Origin: JALHNI01 sp044226365
GTDB taxonomy: Bacteria; Acidobacteriota; Terriglobia; Bryobacterales; Bryobacteraceae
NCBI GenBank assembly: GCA_044226365.1
Contig: JBGAHE010000008.1
Span: 1-64,000 of the forward strand
DNA: 64,000 bases
Direction of reading: 5' to 3'
Each line of letters begins with the position of its first letter. Positions within the stretch are counted from its first letter, which is position 1. The position numbers and the translations under genes are program-made. The notes under the pieces are model-generated. The model was given only the letters and a program-made list of their open reading frames with translations. It was not told the origin of the DNA and did not search any database. This document shows, piece by piece, positions 40,428 through 48,558 of this stretch.

Positions 40428-42454
40428 GTCTCAAACGCGCGCCGCAGCACGCTGAGCGCCTCTTCGCGTTGCGCCGCATCGCGGAAGCGCCCGGTGGCAG
40501 CCACCTGCGCCATCAACTGCTCCATCCAGCGAACAAAGTAAAGGGCGTCTGCTTTCTTGCGCAAGGTCCGTCCGCCAAGCGCGATGTAGACCGGCGTCGT
40601 ATGCGCGAAAGCCGCGGTGTCGTTGACGATTCGCCGGTCCCAGGGACCAGTAACTCGCAGCGCAATCCAGGCCGGCTCATTCACCGTCACCCATTCGTCG
40701 ATGCGCGCCGGCGCCTGGTCGCGTCGAATCACGGGGCGGCCATTCAGCAGCACCTCCACGCGATCGACGGGCACGCGCGATTCAACGCTGGCCTGCACGC
40801 GGACACGAGCTCCCGCCGGCAGCGCGAGCAGTTCCCCCGGCGCCTTGCCGTTCACCGTAAAGCGCAGTATCGGGCCATTCGTCACCAACGAGCGGCCCGC
40901 CTTATAGGCCGAGAGCCACGCCGGATACTGCAAAGGCGTGCCGGCCTGCACGTACACGCGACCACCGCCAGGGATATAGTGATCGCGCACGTTCAGAAAG
41001 ACGTCCGTGCCGGCGGAGACGCCCAGCCGGAAACCACAATTGAGCAAGCGGTGATAGAGCGGCACGGAAGCAGTCTCATAGGCGTTGCTCAGCACGTCCA
41101 TGGCGTCGATCACGCCGAGGGCGACATCGGCGGGCAGTTCTTTCGGCTGACCGCCCGCCGCAGAAAGGCCCTCGAAGCCTGGCAGGTAACCTGGATGCAT
41201 ATAAGTCACCGCGCCCCCCTGCTCCTGGGCGCGCTTGGCCTGATGGTAGTTGAGCGGATAGTCGAACGCGCTACTGCTGCCTGCCAAGCCAGTAAACAGC
41301 GGACGGATGAGCGTGCGCAAGCCGAACAGACCCAGGTGCCCGTACAGGTCGCTGCCGCGGAACTCCTCGTTCCAATAGAGCAAGTGACGCTCCCCGCTCA
41401 GCGGATGCGACGCTCCCGTGAAGTAGCCTTCGTCGTGCAGGAAGTCGTCGTAAGAGTTGGCCGTCGTCAGGTTGAGCACATGCAAGTCCTCCGCCTCGGC
41501 GATCAGCCGCACGTCTTCCGGAGTGATGTTCTGATGGCTGCGCGCGGCATAGTTGGCGTGCACATGCGAGTCCCCCGCATGCCATCCGTCGCGCCCGACG
41601 TCGGACCAGCGCACGAGCCGCAGCACGACTTCGGCGTTGGCCCCCGCCGTCAGCGTCACCAGCCGCGAGGTCCACTCGTACTCGGGTCCGCGCGTGGCTT
41701 CGATCCGCGTCACGCCCGCGGGCAAGATCACGGTAAACGCGCCGGTGGCGTGGAAATACGGCTCGGCCGGTTCCGCAGCCAAGCGCTCCATCACGCCTTC
41801 CGGCGCGTACGAGAGACCGTCCGCCGCCGTGAGGTACACGCGCGCTGCCTCCGAGAGCCGTATCCGCAGAACGGCGCGCGGGCGAACGTCAAAGCGGATC
41901 TCCGTGGTGGCCGTGGCGCCGGCCAAACGAATGTCGACCGCCACGGCGTGGGTCGCCGGATGGGCGGGCATGGTCAGCTTGAGCAGATAGCCGTTGGCGC
42001 CATAGCGTGCGAGCTTCGTCGTCGTCCACGCCAATTGACCATTCACCAGCACCTGCGGCGCCGCCGATACGGGCATCTCGGACTCAATGATTAGCGGCAG
42101 TTGAAAAGCCGCGCCCGCCATCGCCACGAAGGGCAAGGCCGGGCGCTGCGCCCAAGCGAGTCCCTCGGGAGTCAGCCGCGCGACCAGGGCGTCAGCGGTC
42201 CGGTAGTCGCGGAACGAGCGGCTGCGGGCGAAGTAACGGTCGCGCACTTTACGCAGCACAGCTGCATTGGAGCGACGCCGGGCCACAGTTCGCGCGAAAT
42301 CGCCTAAGGCCACTTCACCTTCGGCGAGTAACCCGGGCTTTTCTGGCCGAGCCCAGAAGGTGAGGTCGCCTTGGCCCGGCGAGGTCAGGGCGTAGTCCGG
42401 CTCCTGTGCCGTCGCGGCCAGCCAGAAGGCGAGGAGCAGAAAGAACCGCTTCAT
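40394..42454 (-). CDS. Exported CehA/McbA-type metallohydrolase
   Basis: A 686-aa product with a signal peptide (KRFFLLLAFWLAATAQ). A roughly 300-residue beta-rich N-terminal part precedes a PHP-like metal hydrolase domain opening with DGWHAGDSHVHANYAARS (the H-x-H metal site) and continuing through GGAVTYMHPGYLPGFEG and LGVSAGTDVFLN. A helical tail follows. This matches the CehA/McbA group of metal-dependent hydrolases of esters or carbamates. It overlaps the SASA esterase gene by ATGA and is the last of three genes (reductase, esterase, metallohydrolase) behind operator copy 3. Confidence 0.78.
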   Translation of the reverse strand: MKRFFLLLAFWLAATAQEPDYALTSPGQGDLTFWARPEKPGLLAEGEVALGDFARTVARRRSNAAVLRKVRDRYFARSRSFRDYRTADALVARLTPEGLAWAQRPALPFVAMAGAAFQLPLIIESEMPVSAAPQVLVNGQLAWTTTKLARYGANGYLLKLTMPAHPATHAVAVDIRLAGATATTEIRFDVRPRAVLRIRLSEAARVYLTAADGLSYAPEGVMERLAAEPAEPYFHATGAFTVILPAGVTRIEATRGPEYEWTSRLVTLTAGANAEVVLRLVRWSDVGRDGWHAGDSHVHANYAARSHQNITPEDVRLIAEAEDLHVLNLTTANSYDDFLHDEGYFTGASHPLSGERHLLYWNEEFRGSDLYGHLGLFGLRTLIRPLFTGLAGSSSAFDYPLNYHQAKRAQEQGGAVTYMHPGYLPGFEGLSAAGGQPKELPADVALGVIDAMDVLSNAYETASVPLYHRLLNCGFRLGVSAGTDVFLNVRDHYIPGGGRVYVQAGTPLQYPAWLSAYKAGRSLVTNGPILRFTVNGKAPGELLALPAGARVRVQASVESRVPVDRVEVLLNGRPVIRRDQAPARIDEWVTVNEPAWIALRVTGPWDRRIVNDTAAFAHTTPVYIALGGRTLRKKADALYFVRWMEQLMAQVAATGRFRDAAQREEALSVLRRAFETYRELAANGTD

Positions 42455-43779
42455 GAGCGCTCCACGGGCAAGGGTCCGAAGACCGGCAAGGCCATGCCGA
42501 GCGAGTCGCGGACGTTGCAATAAGGGTCTTTGCCGTAGCCGTACCAGAGATACGCCGGTGCCGTGGGGCCATTGTCATAGAGCAGCAGCAAGTCATGGCC
42601 GTCGATCGTCACGCGATAGATCCTTGGGGTGATGCGACCCGTCGCATCGGCGGCAGTGAAGCCGGCGAGCCGGCCGGGAGACTCCAGTCCCCCATTCACC
42701 GAATCGAGTTGCAGCCGCACGCGGCGGTCCTCGGCGAGGGCACGCAGGGGGCGCGGTCCTCGTCGGGCCGTGCCGCTCGCGACTAAGGCCAAGCGGCGTC
42801 CGAGTGTTTCGAGTCCATCGGCGCCTAAATGGATGCCATCGTCCATCTCCAGGTCCACCGCGGCTACCATCCCCAAGCGTGGCAGTTCGAGCTCCACCTG
42901 CCGTTGCGACTCTTGCACCAGATTCCACGCCTCGCGGTTCAGCGACTCATGAGCGTCATGCACGTGCCGACCGATTTGCACAAAGTAGATGGGCAAGTCT
43001 TCGCGGCCCAGGTCGTGACGGAGAGCAGCAATCAACGCATGGAACTGTTGTCGATAGGCTGGGGCGAGAGCGGGCTTACCGTCCGCCTCACCCTGGTACC
43101 AAAGCACGCCGGCGATGCGTCCGCCCGCGGCCTTTGCCCGCCGCAGCAACGCTCCATAAAGCGAACGATCGCGATCGCGCGCCGGGCTCCATTCGGCAAT
43201 CGTGGTGCCGCTGAGCGCGCAGGGGATGAGCCCGACGGGCACACCGGTCTTCTCAAACATCGTGCGAGCGAACGGCAAGCCGAGGCCGGCCCCGGAAGTT
43301 CGCGCGTATTGACGCCGCTGCCCAGCGACTGTCTCAGACGGCCGGCCCTCCGGCCAATACGCTGCCTCCCGCGCGTCCCACCAATCGTGCAAAGGATCTT
43401 GCGCCGCCTGCCAACGACCCGCCAGTGTGAAGCAACGAAGGCGCTCCTCGCGATTGACGGCTCCATGAAGCAGACCCATGCCCTGCATGTTCGATTGCCC
43501 CGCGAGCAGCCACAGGTCGCCCACCAGGAATGGGCCCTCTACGCGAGTGCCATCCTCCGTGCGATACGCCACGCGATACGGCCCGCCGGCCGGCAGGCGC
43601 GCGGTGTCACCTTCGTGCCAGTCGGCTTGATCCGCCAGTCGCCACGCACTAGCGCCTGGCCTTCTCAAGATTGCCAAGCCATCGTCGCCACGCGGAACGA
43701 CGGGCATGGAAGCCTCATCCGACCATCCGCAGGCGAGGGCGCCGAACGCGCCCAACAGCGTTCGCCTAGCGATCGACAT
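42451..43779 (-). CDS. SASA-type carbohydrate O-acetylesterase 1 (sialate O-acetylesterase-like)
   Basis: A 442-aa SGNH-fold esterase with a Tat leader (MSIARRTLLGAFGALAC). The nucleophile block is LLAGQSNMQGMG, the oxyanion regions are ALSGTTIAEW and LWYQGEADG, and the Asp-x-x-His pair is in DDGIHLGADG, the order found in the sialate O-acetylesterase (SASA/DUF303) family. It removes O-acetyl groups from sugars, including sialic acid or xylan. ATG 43779 is chosen for the signal peptide and overlaps the reductase gene by 14 bases. Confidence 0.87.
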   Translation of the reverse strand: MSIARRTLLGAFGALACGWSDEASMPVVPRGDDGLAILRRPGASAWRLADQADWHEGDTARLPAGGPYRVAYRTEDGTRVEGPFLVGDLWLLAGQSNMQGMGLLHGAVNREERLRCFTLAGRWQAAQDPLHDWWDAREAAYWPEGRPSETVAGQRRQYARTSGAGLGLPFARTMFEKTGVPVGLIPCALSGTTIAEWSPARDRDRSLYGALLRRAKAAGGRIAGVLWYQGEADGKPALAPAYRQQFHALIAALRHDLGREDLPIYFVQIGRHVHDAHESLNREAWNLVQESQRQVELELPRLGMVAAVDLEMDDGIHLGADGLETLGRRLALVASGTARRGPRPLRALAEDRRVRLQLDSVNGGLESPGRLAGFTAADATGRITPRIYRVTIDGHDLLLLYDNGPTAPAYLWYGYGKDPYCNVRDSLGMALPVFGPLPVERS

Positions 43780-44740
43780 ATTGCAGTTGCTTTTGACCGT
43801 AGCGATCGCCGGCCACGCGCATGACACCGTTCAGCTCCGCCACCTCTTGGGGAGTCAGCGTGATGGCAACCGCCGCCACGTTCTCCTCCAAATAACGGCG
43901 TCGCTTGGTGCCAGGAATCGGCAGGATCTGCGGACCTTGATGCAGAAGCCACGCTATGGCGATCTGCGAGGGAGGCACCCCGCGCGCTTCCGCCAAGCGA
44001 AACACGGGCTTGGCCGCCCGCAGATTCTGCTCGAAGTTCTCCTCGGCCAAGCGCGGATCGCCGCGTCGCCAGTCGTTGGCGGGCAGCGTCGCCGCCGGTT
44101 TCGCCTGCCCCGTTAGGAAGCCGCGCCCGAGAGGCGCGAACGCCACCAGGCTAATCCCTAACTCGCGCAAGCACGGGAGAACGTCAGTTTCCAAGCCTCG
44201 CTCCCAGAGTGAATACTCGCTCTGCACGGCCGCGATCGGATGCACCGCGTGGGCGCGGCGAATGGTCTGAACGCCGACTTCGGAGAGCCCCAGTTGCCGC
44301 ACCTTGCCTTCACGCACCAACTCTGACATCGTGCCCACCACGTCTTCAATCGGCACGGCACGATCGAGCCGATGCTGATACAAAAGGTCGATGTGGTCGG
44401 TCCCCAGGCGGCGCAGTGAACCCTCTACGCTGCGGCGAATCGACTCGGGCCGGCTGTCGGTGCCGTCTGGCTTGCCGTCGACAATTCGCCAGCCGAACTT
44501 CGTCGCAAGCGTGATGCTTTGGCGATGGTCCGCCAGCACCCGCCCGATGAACGTCTCGTTCGTATAGGGCCCATAGACCTCGGCCGTATCGAAATGCGTC
44601 ACGCCGAGCTCCAGCGCTCGGTGTAGCGTGGCGACGGCCTCCTGCTCATCGGCATCGCCGTAAAAGCCGGTCATGCCCATGCATCCTAAGCCGAGCGCCG
44701 ATACTGCCGGACCGTTCTGACGGAGCCTGCGAGACAACAT
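43766..44740 (-). CDS. Aldo/keto reductase
   Basis: A 324-aa NAD(P)H-dependent AKR barrel. It has the catalytic tetrad context FDTAEVYGPYTNE (Asp and Tyr), LATKFGW (Lys) and DLLYQHRLD (His), and the C-terminal cofactor segment PIPGTKRRRYLEENVAA. It resembles the AKR13 group acting on small aldehydes and sugars. First gene of a minus-strand unit with the SASA esterase and the metallohydrolase; divergent from the MFS gene across operator copy 3. The substrate is probably an aldose or the aldehyde from an aldolase step. Confidence 0.9.
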   Translation of the reverse strand: MLSRRLRQNGPAVSALGLGCMGMTGFYGDADEQEAVATLHRALELGVTHFDTAEVYGPYTNETFIGRVLADHRQSITLATKFGWRIVDGKPDGTDSRPESIRRSVEGSLRRLGTDHIDLLYQHRLDRAVPIEDVVGTMSELVREGKVRQLGLSEVGVQTIRRAHAVHPIAAVQSEYSLWERGLETDVLPCLRELGISLVAFAPLGRGFLTGQAKPAATLPANDWRRGDPRLAEENFEQNLRAAKPVFRLAEARGVPPSQIAIAWLLHQGPQILPIPGTKRRRYLEENVAAVAITLTPQEVAELNGVMRVAGDRYGQKQLQYVDR

Positions 44741-44791
44741 GTTTCCAGCCTACGACCTGCCCCGCCACCCTGCCGGGCCGCACAGCGGCAC

Positions 44792-44808
44792 GTTCCACCT
44801 TATGGAAC
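44792..44808. promoter_or_regulatory. GTTCCA-N5-TGGAAC operator, copy 3 (reductase / MFS)
   Basis: A perfect dyad (spacer CCTTA) lies 52 bases from each divergent start (44740 and 44860). It interlocks with a second dyad, CCTTAT-N5-ATAAGG (44798-44814), which could be a competing or overlapping site. Confidence 0.72.
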
Positions 44809-44859
44809 ATAAGGCCGGCGTTCGGCTCGGCGCTTTGCCGCGCTGCTTATCGTATTGTT

Positions 44860-46056
44860 TTGAACAAGTCCTCGCCCCGCCTTCTGCTCTGCACCGCTCA
44901 TTGCACCGTTGACGTCTATTCGAGTGCGCTCGGCGCCCTGCAACCGCTCATCGTCGAACAATTCCGCCTGAGCCTCTCGCAAGCGGGCTTGCTGGGCGGC
45001 GCCCTGATCCTCGCTTCCTACCTGACGCAACCCGTGTTCGGATGGCTCGCGGACCGATTCCCCAGCCGTCACTATGCCATCTTCGGACCGCTGATCGCGG
45101 GCGTGGGCATCACGGCACTCGGACTCGCGCCGAACTTCATCGGGCTGGTCGCGCTGATCGTGGCCGCTGGCTTGGGCATGGCCATGTTTCATCCGCAGGC
45201 CACTTCCTCGGTCGCTGAACCCGGCAGTCCGCGCAGCGGCGAAGCCATGGGCTACTTCATCGCCTCCGGCGCGCTGGGCTTCTCCATCGGCCCCACGGCG
45301 ATGGCCTGGCTCGCCCAAGCTGTGACCCTGCCCGGCTTGTGGATTGCCGCGGCGCCCGGCGCCCTCGTCGCCTTGCTTTTGTTCTGGTTCTATCAACCTG
45401 CGCGCCGTCGCGGGGTCAGCGCGCACCACGCGCCCCCGCCGCTCACTGCCGCGGTACGCAAGGCGATGGTGCTGCTGTTCCTCCTGGTGTGCATCCGTTC
45501 GGTGATTCAAGTCACCTACGGACATTTGCTGCCACTCTATTTCACGCGCGAGATGGGCTATAGCGCCGTGCAGGCCAACGTGATCGTCTCACTGTACTTC
45601 GCCGCGGGCGCGGTTGGCGGCCTCTTTGGAGGACGGATGGCCGATCGCTTTGGCGGGCGGCGGGTGATCGAATGGTCCATGCTCTTGTCTTGTCCGCTGC
45701 TTCTGTTGAGCTTTCTCACCACCGGCGTGCTCTCCATCGCCAGCCTGATTGCGGGGGGCTTCGCGCTGCTCCTCACCATCCCCGTCAACGTGATGATGGC
45801 CCAGAATCTGGCGCCGGAGCGACGCAGCACAGTCTCCGCCTTCATGATGGGTTTTGCGTGGGGCATTACCGGGATCCTGTTTGTGCCGGGCACCGCGTGG
45901 CTCGCGGATCGCTACTCGCTACACGCCGCCCTGATGGGACTTACGGCGTTCCCGCTACTCGGTCTGGCGCTCGCCCGTGGACTGCCAGCCCACCGCAGTC
46001 CCACATCTTGGACACCGGCACCCATCGCGCCGGCCAACTCCTCTAGACTGCAATAG
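44860..46056 (+). CDS. MFS transporter (fosmidomycin-resistance-like group)
   Basis: A 398-aa 12-span carrier. The N-terminus (VDVYSSALGALQPLIVEQFRLS) and the loop motif GWLADRFPSR after span 2 are MFS hallmarks; the second half repeats it as GGRMADRFGGRR. The closest pattern I recall is the Fsr/fosmidomycin-resistance group, but its setting with a catabolic aldolase suggests uptake or export of a sugar acid. The start is TTG 44860, the first in-frame codon giving a normal N-terminus. It is 3 bases before the aldolase gene, so one transcript is likely. Confidence 0.85.
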   Translation: MNKSSPRLLLCTAHCTVDVYSSALGALQPLIVEQFRLSLSQAGLLGGALILASYLTQPVFGWLADRFPSRHYAIFGPLIAGVGITALGLAPNFIGLVALIVAAGLGMAMFHPQATSSVAEPGSPRSGEAMGYFIASGALGFSIGPTAMAWLAQAVTLPGLWIAAAPGALVALLLFWFYQPARRRGVSAHHAPPPLTAAVRKAMVLLFLLVCIRSVIQVTYGHLLPLYFTREMGYSAVQANVIVSLYFAAGAVGGLFGGRMADRFGGRRVIEWSMLLSCPLLLLSFLTTGVLSIASLIAGGFALLLTIPVNVMMAQNLAPERRSTVSAFMMGFAWGITGILFVPGTAWLADRYSLHAALMGLTAFPLLGLALARGLPAHRSPTSWTPAPIAPANSSRLQ

Positions 46057-46059
46057 ACG

Positions 46060-46980
46060 ATGACCACGCGCTTCACCCAAGGCATTCTGATCAGTTGCGA
46101 AATTCCGTGGGGGCCAGACGAAGAACTGCTGGAGCCGCTGTTCCGCGCCGAGATCCGCCGGGTGATCCGGCTCGGCTTCGGCAACCTGTACATCTTTGGC
46201 ACCGCGGGCGAAGGCTACGCGGTCGACACCCGCCGTTTCCGCCAAGTGGTGGACGTGTTTGCCGAGGAAACGCTGAACGCCCCGGTGACCCCGCAGGTCG
46301 GCGTGATTGCCCTCTCGACGGCGCAAGTGCTCGAGCGGCTGCAGATCGCCTACCGCGCCGGCTTCCGCGTCTTCCAGATCTCGCTGCCGGGCTGGGGCGC
46401 GCTCAACGACACCGAAGTGGACCGTTTCTTCATCCACGTCTGTGGCGCCTTTCCCGAGGCTCGCTTCCTGCACTACAACCTGCCGCGTACCAAGCGTGTG
46501 TTGACGCCCAACGACTATCGCCGGCTGATCGAGCTGGTGCCGAATCTCGCCGCCACTAAGAATACGGGCCTCACGCCGCGGGCCACCACCGAAATGCTGC
46601 ACAAAGCGGGCGAGTTGCAACACTTCTTTGCCGAAGATCAATTCGCCATTGGCTCGCTGACCGGCGAGTGTTCGCTGCTCAGTTCTTCCGGGAAGCTGCT
46701 ACCGCTCCTCGCCCGGCGGTTCTTTGACTTGGGCGTCGCTCGCCAGTTTGACGCGCTGTTCCCGTTGCTCGTTGAGTATCATCGGCTCACCGACGAAATC
46801 CTGCTGGAGCCCGCTGCCGGTCTGACGCTGATGGACGGCGCCTACGACAAAGCGATGGTCCGCTTGGCGATGCCCGAGTTTCCCTTGCGGCTCCTCTCCC
46901 CGTACGACACGATGCCCGACGCCGTTTTTGCGCGCTGCCAGCAGGGGCTCGAGCCATATCGCCGCTGGATGGCCGACTAG
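46060..46980 (+). CDS. DHDPS/N-acetylneuraminate lyase-family aldolase
   Basis: A 306-aa class I aldolase barrel. It shows the substrate loop FGTAGEGYAVD (GxxGE), the catalytic Tyr in FLHYNLPR and the Schiff-base Lys in LAATKNTGL, in the order of the DapA/NanA/KDG-aldolase superfamily. Such enzymes split 2-oxo acids to pyruvate plus an aldehyde or do the reverse. Specificity is unclear: it diverges from textbook NanA, yet the neighbours (NanE, SASA esterases, mutarotase-like kelch protein) fit a nonulosonate or keto-deoxy sugar acid lyase. Its 3' end overlaps the IclR 2 gene by 4 bases. Confidence 0.85.
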   Translation: MTTRFTQGILISCEIPWGPDEELLEPLFRAEIRRVIRLGFGNLYIFGTAGEGYAVDTRRFRQVVDVFAEETLNAPVTPQVGVIALSTAQVLERLQIAYRAGFRVFQISLPGWGALNDTEVDRFFIHVCGAFPEARFLHYNLPRTKRVLTPNDYRRLIELVPNLAATKNTGLTPRATTEMLHKAGELQHFFAEDQFAIGSLTGECSLLSSSGKLLPLLARRFFDLGVARQFDALFPLLVEYHRLTDEILLEPAAGLTLMDGAYDKAMVRLAMPEFPLRLLSPYDTMPDAVFARCQQGLEPYRRWMAD

Positions 46981-47795
46981 CTCTCTTCTGCCAGAAACGC
47001 CGCCGCCCGCCGCAAACTCGCGGCTACCGACGCGATGTTGTCCGCATGCAGTTCGTGCGTCGTGCCGGCGACGCTCATCGCGGCCACAATCCGTCCGGAG
47101 GCATCACGCACCGGCACGCCGACACAACGCAGCCCCAGAGCGTCTTCTTCGTCATCGACCGAATAGCCCACCCGCCGCGCGATGGCCAAGTCTTCCTGCA
47201 GACGCCGCACCGTCGAAATCGTGTTGTCGTTGTGACGGGAGAGCGCCCGCTCCCGCGCCAGCCGCGCCAGTTCGGCGTCGCTCCAATCCCACAGTAAGGA
47301 CTTGCCGATCCCCGTGCAATGCAACTCCATGCGTTTGCCCACCCAGCCCCCGCGCGGCGGACCATCCAAGCCATAGGCCACCTTCGCCACCAGCACGGCC
47401 TCGTCGAACTCCAGGATGCCGAGATGAATCGGTAGCCGCGTTGTCCGCGCCAGGGCGCGCATGTGCGGCTCGGCCCGTTCGCGCAGCTCCAAGCCGCCGA
47501 TCGCGTGGTTCGCCAGGTGCAGCAGCTTCCGTCCGAACAGATAGCGACTCGTGCGTCCGTTGCGGTACAGATAGCCTGCCCGTTGCAACGTCACCACGAT
47601 GCAATGCACGCTGCTCTTCGGCACCCCGCAAACCTCGGCCAGTTCGCGCAAGGTCAACCCGTTCGAGGACTGCGTGAGTACTTCCAGAATGGCGAACACC
47701 CGCTCGACGGCGGGCACCGACTGGGTCCGCCCGCCCGGCTCTTCCAACGGCAGCGCAGCGGAAATGGTCGTTAGTACAGCGTTCGATGCCATCAT
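46977..47795 (-). CDS. IclR-family transcriptional regulator 2
   Basis: A 272-aa regulator. A winged helix (AVERVFAILEVLTQSSNGLTLRELAEV...PKSSVHCIVVTLQ) precedes the effector domain with MELHCTGIGKSLLWDW and the closing LGLRCVGVPVRDASGRIVAAMSVAG. The gene overlaps the GntR regulator's stop (ATGA), so two unrelated regulators are made from one message. It is the second candidate owner of the GTTCCA-N5-TGGAAC sites. Confidence 0.9.
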   Translation of the reverse strand: MMASNAVLTTISAALPLEEPGGRTQSVPAVERVFAILEVLTQSSNGLTLRELAEVCGVPKSSVHCIVVTLQRAGYLYRNGRTSRYLFGRKLLHLANHAIGGLELRERAEPHMRALARTTRLPIHLGILEFDEAVLVAKVAYGLDGPPRGGWVGKRMELHCTGIGKSLLWDWSDAELARLARERALSRHNDNTISTVRRLQEDLAIARRVGYSVDDEEDALGLRCVGVPVRDASGRIVAAMSVAGTTHELHADNIASVAASLRRAAAFLAEES

Positions 47796-48514
47796 CGGTC
47801 TCCTGCGTGAAGTGGGAACATGTCTTCGGTCGCCTCATTGCGTTCGGCGATGATGTGGTCCAGCATCAAGCGGCGCGCCTCCCGCGCCTCGCCGTTCGCA
47901 ATGGCCTCTGCCAGCCACTGATGCCCGCTCGGGTTCTTCGGCGTTTCACATACTCGGCAATTCTGCCAGCCGTTCGGCATGCCTTCTTCTCGGCTCAACA
48001 CGCGCATCACGAAGACGGGCACCGAAAACTGATTCAGTTGGCGGATCACCCAGGGGCTCTGGCTAGCGTGCCAAACGGCGCGGTGAAAGCCGAGTTCGAG
48101 GTCCACCCATTCGCTATAAGACGCCGGCGGGTCGCCGAGAAACCGGTGGGCCGCTTGTCGGACGGCGGCGGCGTGCTCCGGCGTAATCTTCTTCGCGGCT
48201 AAGTACGCCGCGTAGGACTCGAGCGACGCGCGCAGCATTGTCAGTTCGGACGCCTCGTCTTCTCGCAAGCTGAAAACGGACCGCCCGCAATAAGGCTTGG
48301 TAACAATAATCCCTTCGCCTTGAAGCACATGCAATGCTTCGCGAATCACGCTGCCGCTGACGCCAAAGCGACTGTTCAGCTCGGCTTCCGTGAGTTTTTG
48401 GCCGAGCGCATAGGTGCCATCCAGGATGGCCTCGCGGATCGCGCGCGCCGTCTGATCGGTGAGGGATTCGCGCCGGATCAGGAGGGCGGAGGTGGCTTGT
48501 CGGGCGGCGCTCAT
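47792..48514 (-). CDS. GntR-family (FadR type) transcriptional regulator
   Basis: A 240-aa protein with an N-terminal winged helix (LTDQTARAIREAILDGTYALGQKLTEAELNSRFGVSGSVIREALH) and an all-helical FCD-type effector domain, with Asp and His residues (DLELGFHRAVWHAS) that in this family bind metal and an organic acid. A perfect 34-bp palindrome ends one base upstream of its ATG and no ribosome site is visible there, so autoregulation by occlusion is likely. Start ATG 48514; a downstream start would remove part of the N-terminus but not the helix-turn-helix. Confidence 0.9.
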   Translation of the reverse strand: MSAARQATSALLIRRESLTDQTARAIREAILDGTYALGQKLTEAELNSRFGVSGSVIREALHVLQGEGIIVTKPYCGRSVFSLREDEASELTMLRASLESYAAYLAAKKITPEHAAAVRQAAHRFLGDPPASYSEWVDLELGFHRAVWHASQSPWVIRQLNQFSVPVFVMRVLSREEGMPNGWQNCRVCETPKNPSGHQWLAEAIANGEAREARRLMLDHIIAERNEATEDMFPLHAGDR

Positions 48515-48515
48515 G

Positions 48516-48549
48516 AAGTTTTATAGATTATGCATAATCTATAAAACTT
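48516..48549. promoter_or_regulatory. Perfect 34-bp palindrome at the GntR gene start
   Basis: Left arm AAGTTTTATAGATTATG (48516-48532) is the exact reverse complement of the right arm (48533-48549), without a spacer. It is strongly AT-rich within GC-rich DNA, occupies most of the 44-base gap between the kelch and GntR genes, and abuts the GntR start codon. Best explained as the GntR autoregulatory operator; on RNA it would also form a hairpin behind the kelch gene. Confidence 0.8.
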
Positions 48550-48558
48550 TGGCAAACT

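Noticed and set aside
40469..42094. 541-codon plus-strand frame opposite the CehA-type gene
   Set aside because: No motifs, His/Arg-rich; the minus frame has a signal peptide and a metal site.
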